In this document: positions 55,909 to 57,645 of the stretch, piece by piece | How the letters are laid out: each line of letters begins with the position of its first letter | Position numbering within the stretch: position 1 is the stretch's first letter | NCBI GenBank assembly: GCA_029262675.1 | Contig: JAJCYW010000014.1 | Span: forward strand, 1-57,645 | From: Chloroflexota bacterium | GTDB lineage: Bacteria > Chloroflexota > Dehalococcoidia > DSTF01 > RBG-16-68-14 | Direction: 5' to 3' | Length of the DNA stretch: 57,645 nt | The notes under the pieces: model-generated | The model's database searches: none | Told to the model about the DNA's origin: nothing | Seen by the model: the letters and a program-made list of their open reading frames with translations, nothing else | Made by a program: the position numbers and the translations under genes

Positions 55909-57645
55909 CTACTCCACGGTCACTGTCTTCGCCAGGTTGCGGGGCTGGTCCACGTCGCAGCCGCGCCAGACGGCGATGTGGTAGGCCAGCAGTTGCAGCG
56001 GCAGCAGCGTCAGCAGCGGCAGCAGCAGCCGCGATGTCTCCGGCACCTCGATCACGTGGTCGACTTGCTTCGCTAGCTCGGTGTCGCCTTCGCTGACGAC
56101 GGCGATTACGGTGCCATCGCGCGCCTTCACCTGTTCGATGTTCGAGCGCATCTTCTCGCGCATGCCGTCGCGGACTGCGATGGCGACGACGGGCATCGTC
56201 TCGTCGATCAGCGCGATCGGGCCGTGCTTCATCTCGCCCGCGGGATAGCCCTCAGCGTGGATGTAGCTCAGCTCCTTTAGCTTCAGCGCGCCCTCCATCG
56301 CCACCGGGTACTGCAGGCCGCGGCCAAGGAAGAGGAAGTGGCGGTACTTGTGGAACTCGTGCGCCAACTGCTCCAGCGCTTCCGACTGCTGCAGCACGCG
56401 GCCCACCAAGTCCGGAATGTGCGCCAGCGGCTCGACGAGCTCCGCCAGGCGGGCGGCGTCCAGCCGGCCGCGGAGACGGCCAACGTGGCAGGCCAGCAGG
56501 TAGAGCGCCGTAATCGACGCCGTCAGCGTCTTGCTGCTGGCCACGCCGATCTCCGGCCCGCATCGCGTGTATAGGGTGCCGTCCGCAACGCGGGTTGATT
56601 GCGCGCCCGGCGTGTTGCAGATGGTGATCTGCGGCGAACCGGCCCGCTTCGCCTCGTTCATCGCCTCCAGCGTGTCGACCGTTTCGCCGGACTGCGCGAC
56701 GGAGATGACGAGCGTCTCCGGTCCGGCGAGCGCCTGCCGGTAGCGAAACTCGGAGGCGTTATCGACCTCCGCCGGTAGCCCCGCCAGCTCCTCGAAGTAG
56801 CGGCGGCCGACCATCGCGCCGTGGAGGCTGGTACCCATCGCGATGAGCACTACGCGCTCGATCTTCGCCAATGTGGCGTCCGGGATCTCGAGATCGACGA
56901 GGTCTACCGTCGACGAGTCGAACATGACGCGGCCGCGGAAGGTGTCCAGCACGCACTCCGGCTGCTCCATGATCTCCTTCAGCATGAAGTGTTTGTAGTT
57001 ACCCTTCGCCGCGGCGACAGGGTCCTGCGGAACAGTCTGGGATGCCTTCTGTAGCGGCAGCCCCGCGGCGTCCCAGTAGCGCACGCCCTTAACGTTCAGT
57101 TCGACCAGCTCGCCGTCATCGAGAAAGGCGACATCGCGTGTCTCCGGCAGCAAGGCCGACAGGTCGCTGGCGAGGAAGTGCTCGTGGTTGCCGTATCCGA
57201 CGACGACGCCGCCCGCGTTGCCCACCCGCGCGGCGACGATGCGGTCCGGCTGGCTGCGGCTGAAGACGACGATCGCCTGCGATCCTTCCAGCCGGCTTAT
57301 CGAATGGCGCAGCGCCTCGTGTAGTTCGTCCCCGTCCTGCAGGTAGGATTCGATTAGGTGGGCCAGCACCTCCGTGTCCGTCTCCGACTCGAGCGCGTGG
57401 CCGTCTGCCATCAGCTCTTGGCCCAGCTCCAGGTAGTTCTCAACGATGCCGTTGTGGACGACGGCGACATCGCCCGTGCAGTCCAGATGGGGGTGGGCGT
57501 TATCGCCCGACGGCTGGCCGTGCGTCGCCCAGCGCGTGTGGGCGATACCGCAAGTCCCTTCAAGCGAATCCGGTCCTGTTTCGTTGATGGCCTGCTCGAG
57601 CACCGAAATACGCCCGGCGCTCTTGCGGACATTCACGGTTCCGCT
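55909..57645 (-). CDS. glmS: Glutamine-fructose-6-phosphate aminotransferase (3' part, runs off the window)
   Basis: GlmS makes glucosamine-6-phosphate for cell-wall and glycan synthesis. The visible 578 codons lack only about the first 30-45 residues, including the catalytic Cys1, which lie beyond the right edge. The glutaminase part shows GTCGIAHTRWATHGQPSGDNAHPH and VVHNGIVENY, and two SIS sugar-isomerase domains follow with VLIAMGTSLHGAMVGRRYFEE, ISVAQSGETVDTLEAM, FLGRGLQYPVAMEGALKLKE and HAEGYPAGEMKHGPIALI. The chain ends DQPRNLAKTVTVE, the standard GlmS end. It converges on the crotonase gene with a palindrome between. Confidence 0.96.
   Translation of the reverse strand, partial: SGTVNVRKSAGRISVLEQAINETGPDSLEGTCGIAHTRWATHGQPSGDNAHPHLDCTGDVAVVHNGIVENYLELGQELMADGHALESETDTEVLAHLIESYLQDGDELHEALRHSISRLEGSQAIVVFSRSQPDRIVAARVGNAGGVVVGYGNHEHFLASDLSALLPETRDVAFLDDGELVELNVKGVRYWDAAGLPLQKASQTVPQDPVAAAKGNYKHFMLKEIMEQPECVLDTFRGRVMFDSSTVDLVDLEIPDATLAKIERVVLIAMGTSLHGAMVGRRYFEELAGLPAEVDNASEFRYRQALAGPETLVISVAQSGETVDTLEAMNEAKRAGSPQITICNTPGAQSTRVADGTLYTRCGPEIGVASSKTLTASITALYLLACHVGRLRGRLDAARLAELVEPLAHIPDLVGRVLQQSEALEQLAHEFHKYRHFLFLGRGLQYPVAMEGALKLKELSYIHAEGYPAGEMKHGPIALIDETMPVVAIAVRDGMREKMRSNIEQVKARDGTVIAVVSEGDTELAKQVDHVIEVPETSRLLLPLLTLLPLQLLAYHIAVWRGCDVDQPRNLAKTVTVE

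Overview
The window is a GC-rich bacterial chromosome segment with many GTG starts and tightly packed operons. I saw no phage genes, transposase or CRISPR array. Gene content points most plausibly to an uncultured member of the Chloroflexota (Dehalococcoidia-like), with Actinobacteriota as the main alternative. The basis is the CysO/Mec cysteine pathway, an F420-type luciferase-like oxidoreductase, a split cytochrome b complex, and secreted proteins ending in calcium-motif/dockerin-like modules. This taxonomic call is an inference from family memory, not from a search.

Left part (1-15.5 kb): a coiled-coil protein, recF and a convergent lipid kinase lead into a long sulfur block. It holds siroheme sulfite reductase, APS/PAPS reductase, APS kinase, ATP sulfurylase, a PNaS-like transporter, an Rrf2 regulator overlapping cysK, a MoaD-MoeB fusion, CysO, CysM, a flavin-fold protein and the JAMM protease Mec, then folP-folK. 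Together these genes would take sulfate to sulfide and offer two routes to cysteine, one with free sulfide (CysK) and one with a protein thiocarboxylate (CysO/CysM/Mec).

Middle part (15.5-35.5 kb): two AT-richer groups of secreted proteins (16.2-18.8 kb and 31.5-35.4 kb) share M23-like peptidases, cohesin-like and dockerin-like modules. The second group lies between two imperfect 85-bp direct repeats that duplicate the 3' end of a family-2 glycosyltransferase gene. Between the groups are a zinc-type ArsR/CDF pair facing a second CDF gene whose own ArsR gene is truncated, a membrane-anchored HExxH peptidase, and a purine operon (purF, purM and a purH split into two genes at the domain boundary, the N-terminal one of foreign composition).

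Right part (35.5-57.6 kb): a cytochrome bc operon (small membrane peptide, cytochrome b in two pieces, Rieske protein, and a 690-residue cytochrome c/beta-repeat/cupredoxin fusion), small membrane and desulforedoxin-like proteins, an amidohydrolase, then tRNA-Thr/tRNA-Tyr/tRNA-Thr-tuf-rpmG-secE-nusG-rplK-rplA. The usual rplJ-rplL do not follow rplA. An accessory membrane protein, a MaoC hydratase, an NTF2-fold protein, an LLM oxidoreductase, pyruvate phosphate dikinase, a small-molecule kinase and an enoyl-CoA hydratase come instead. The window ends inside glmS.
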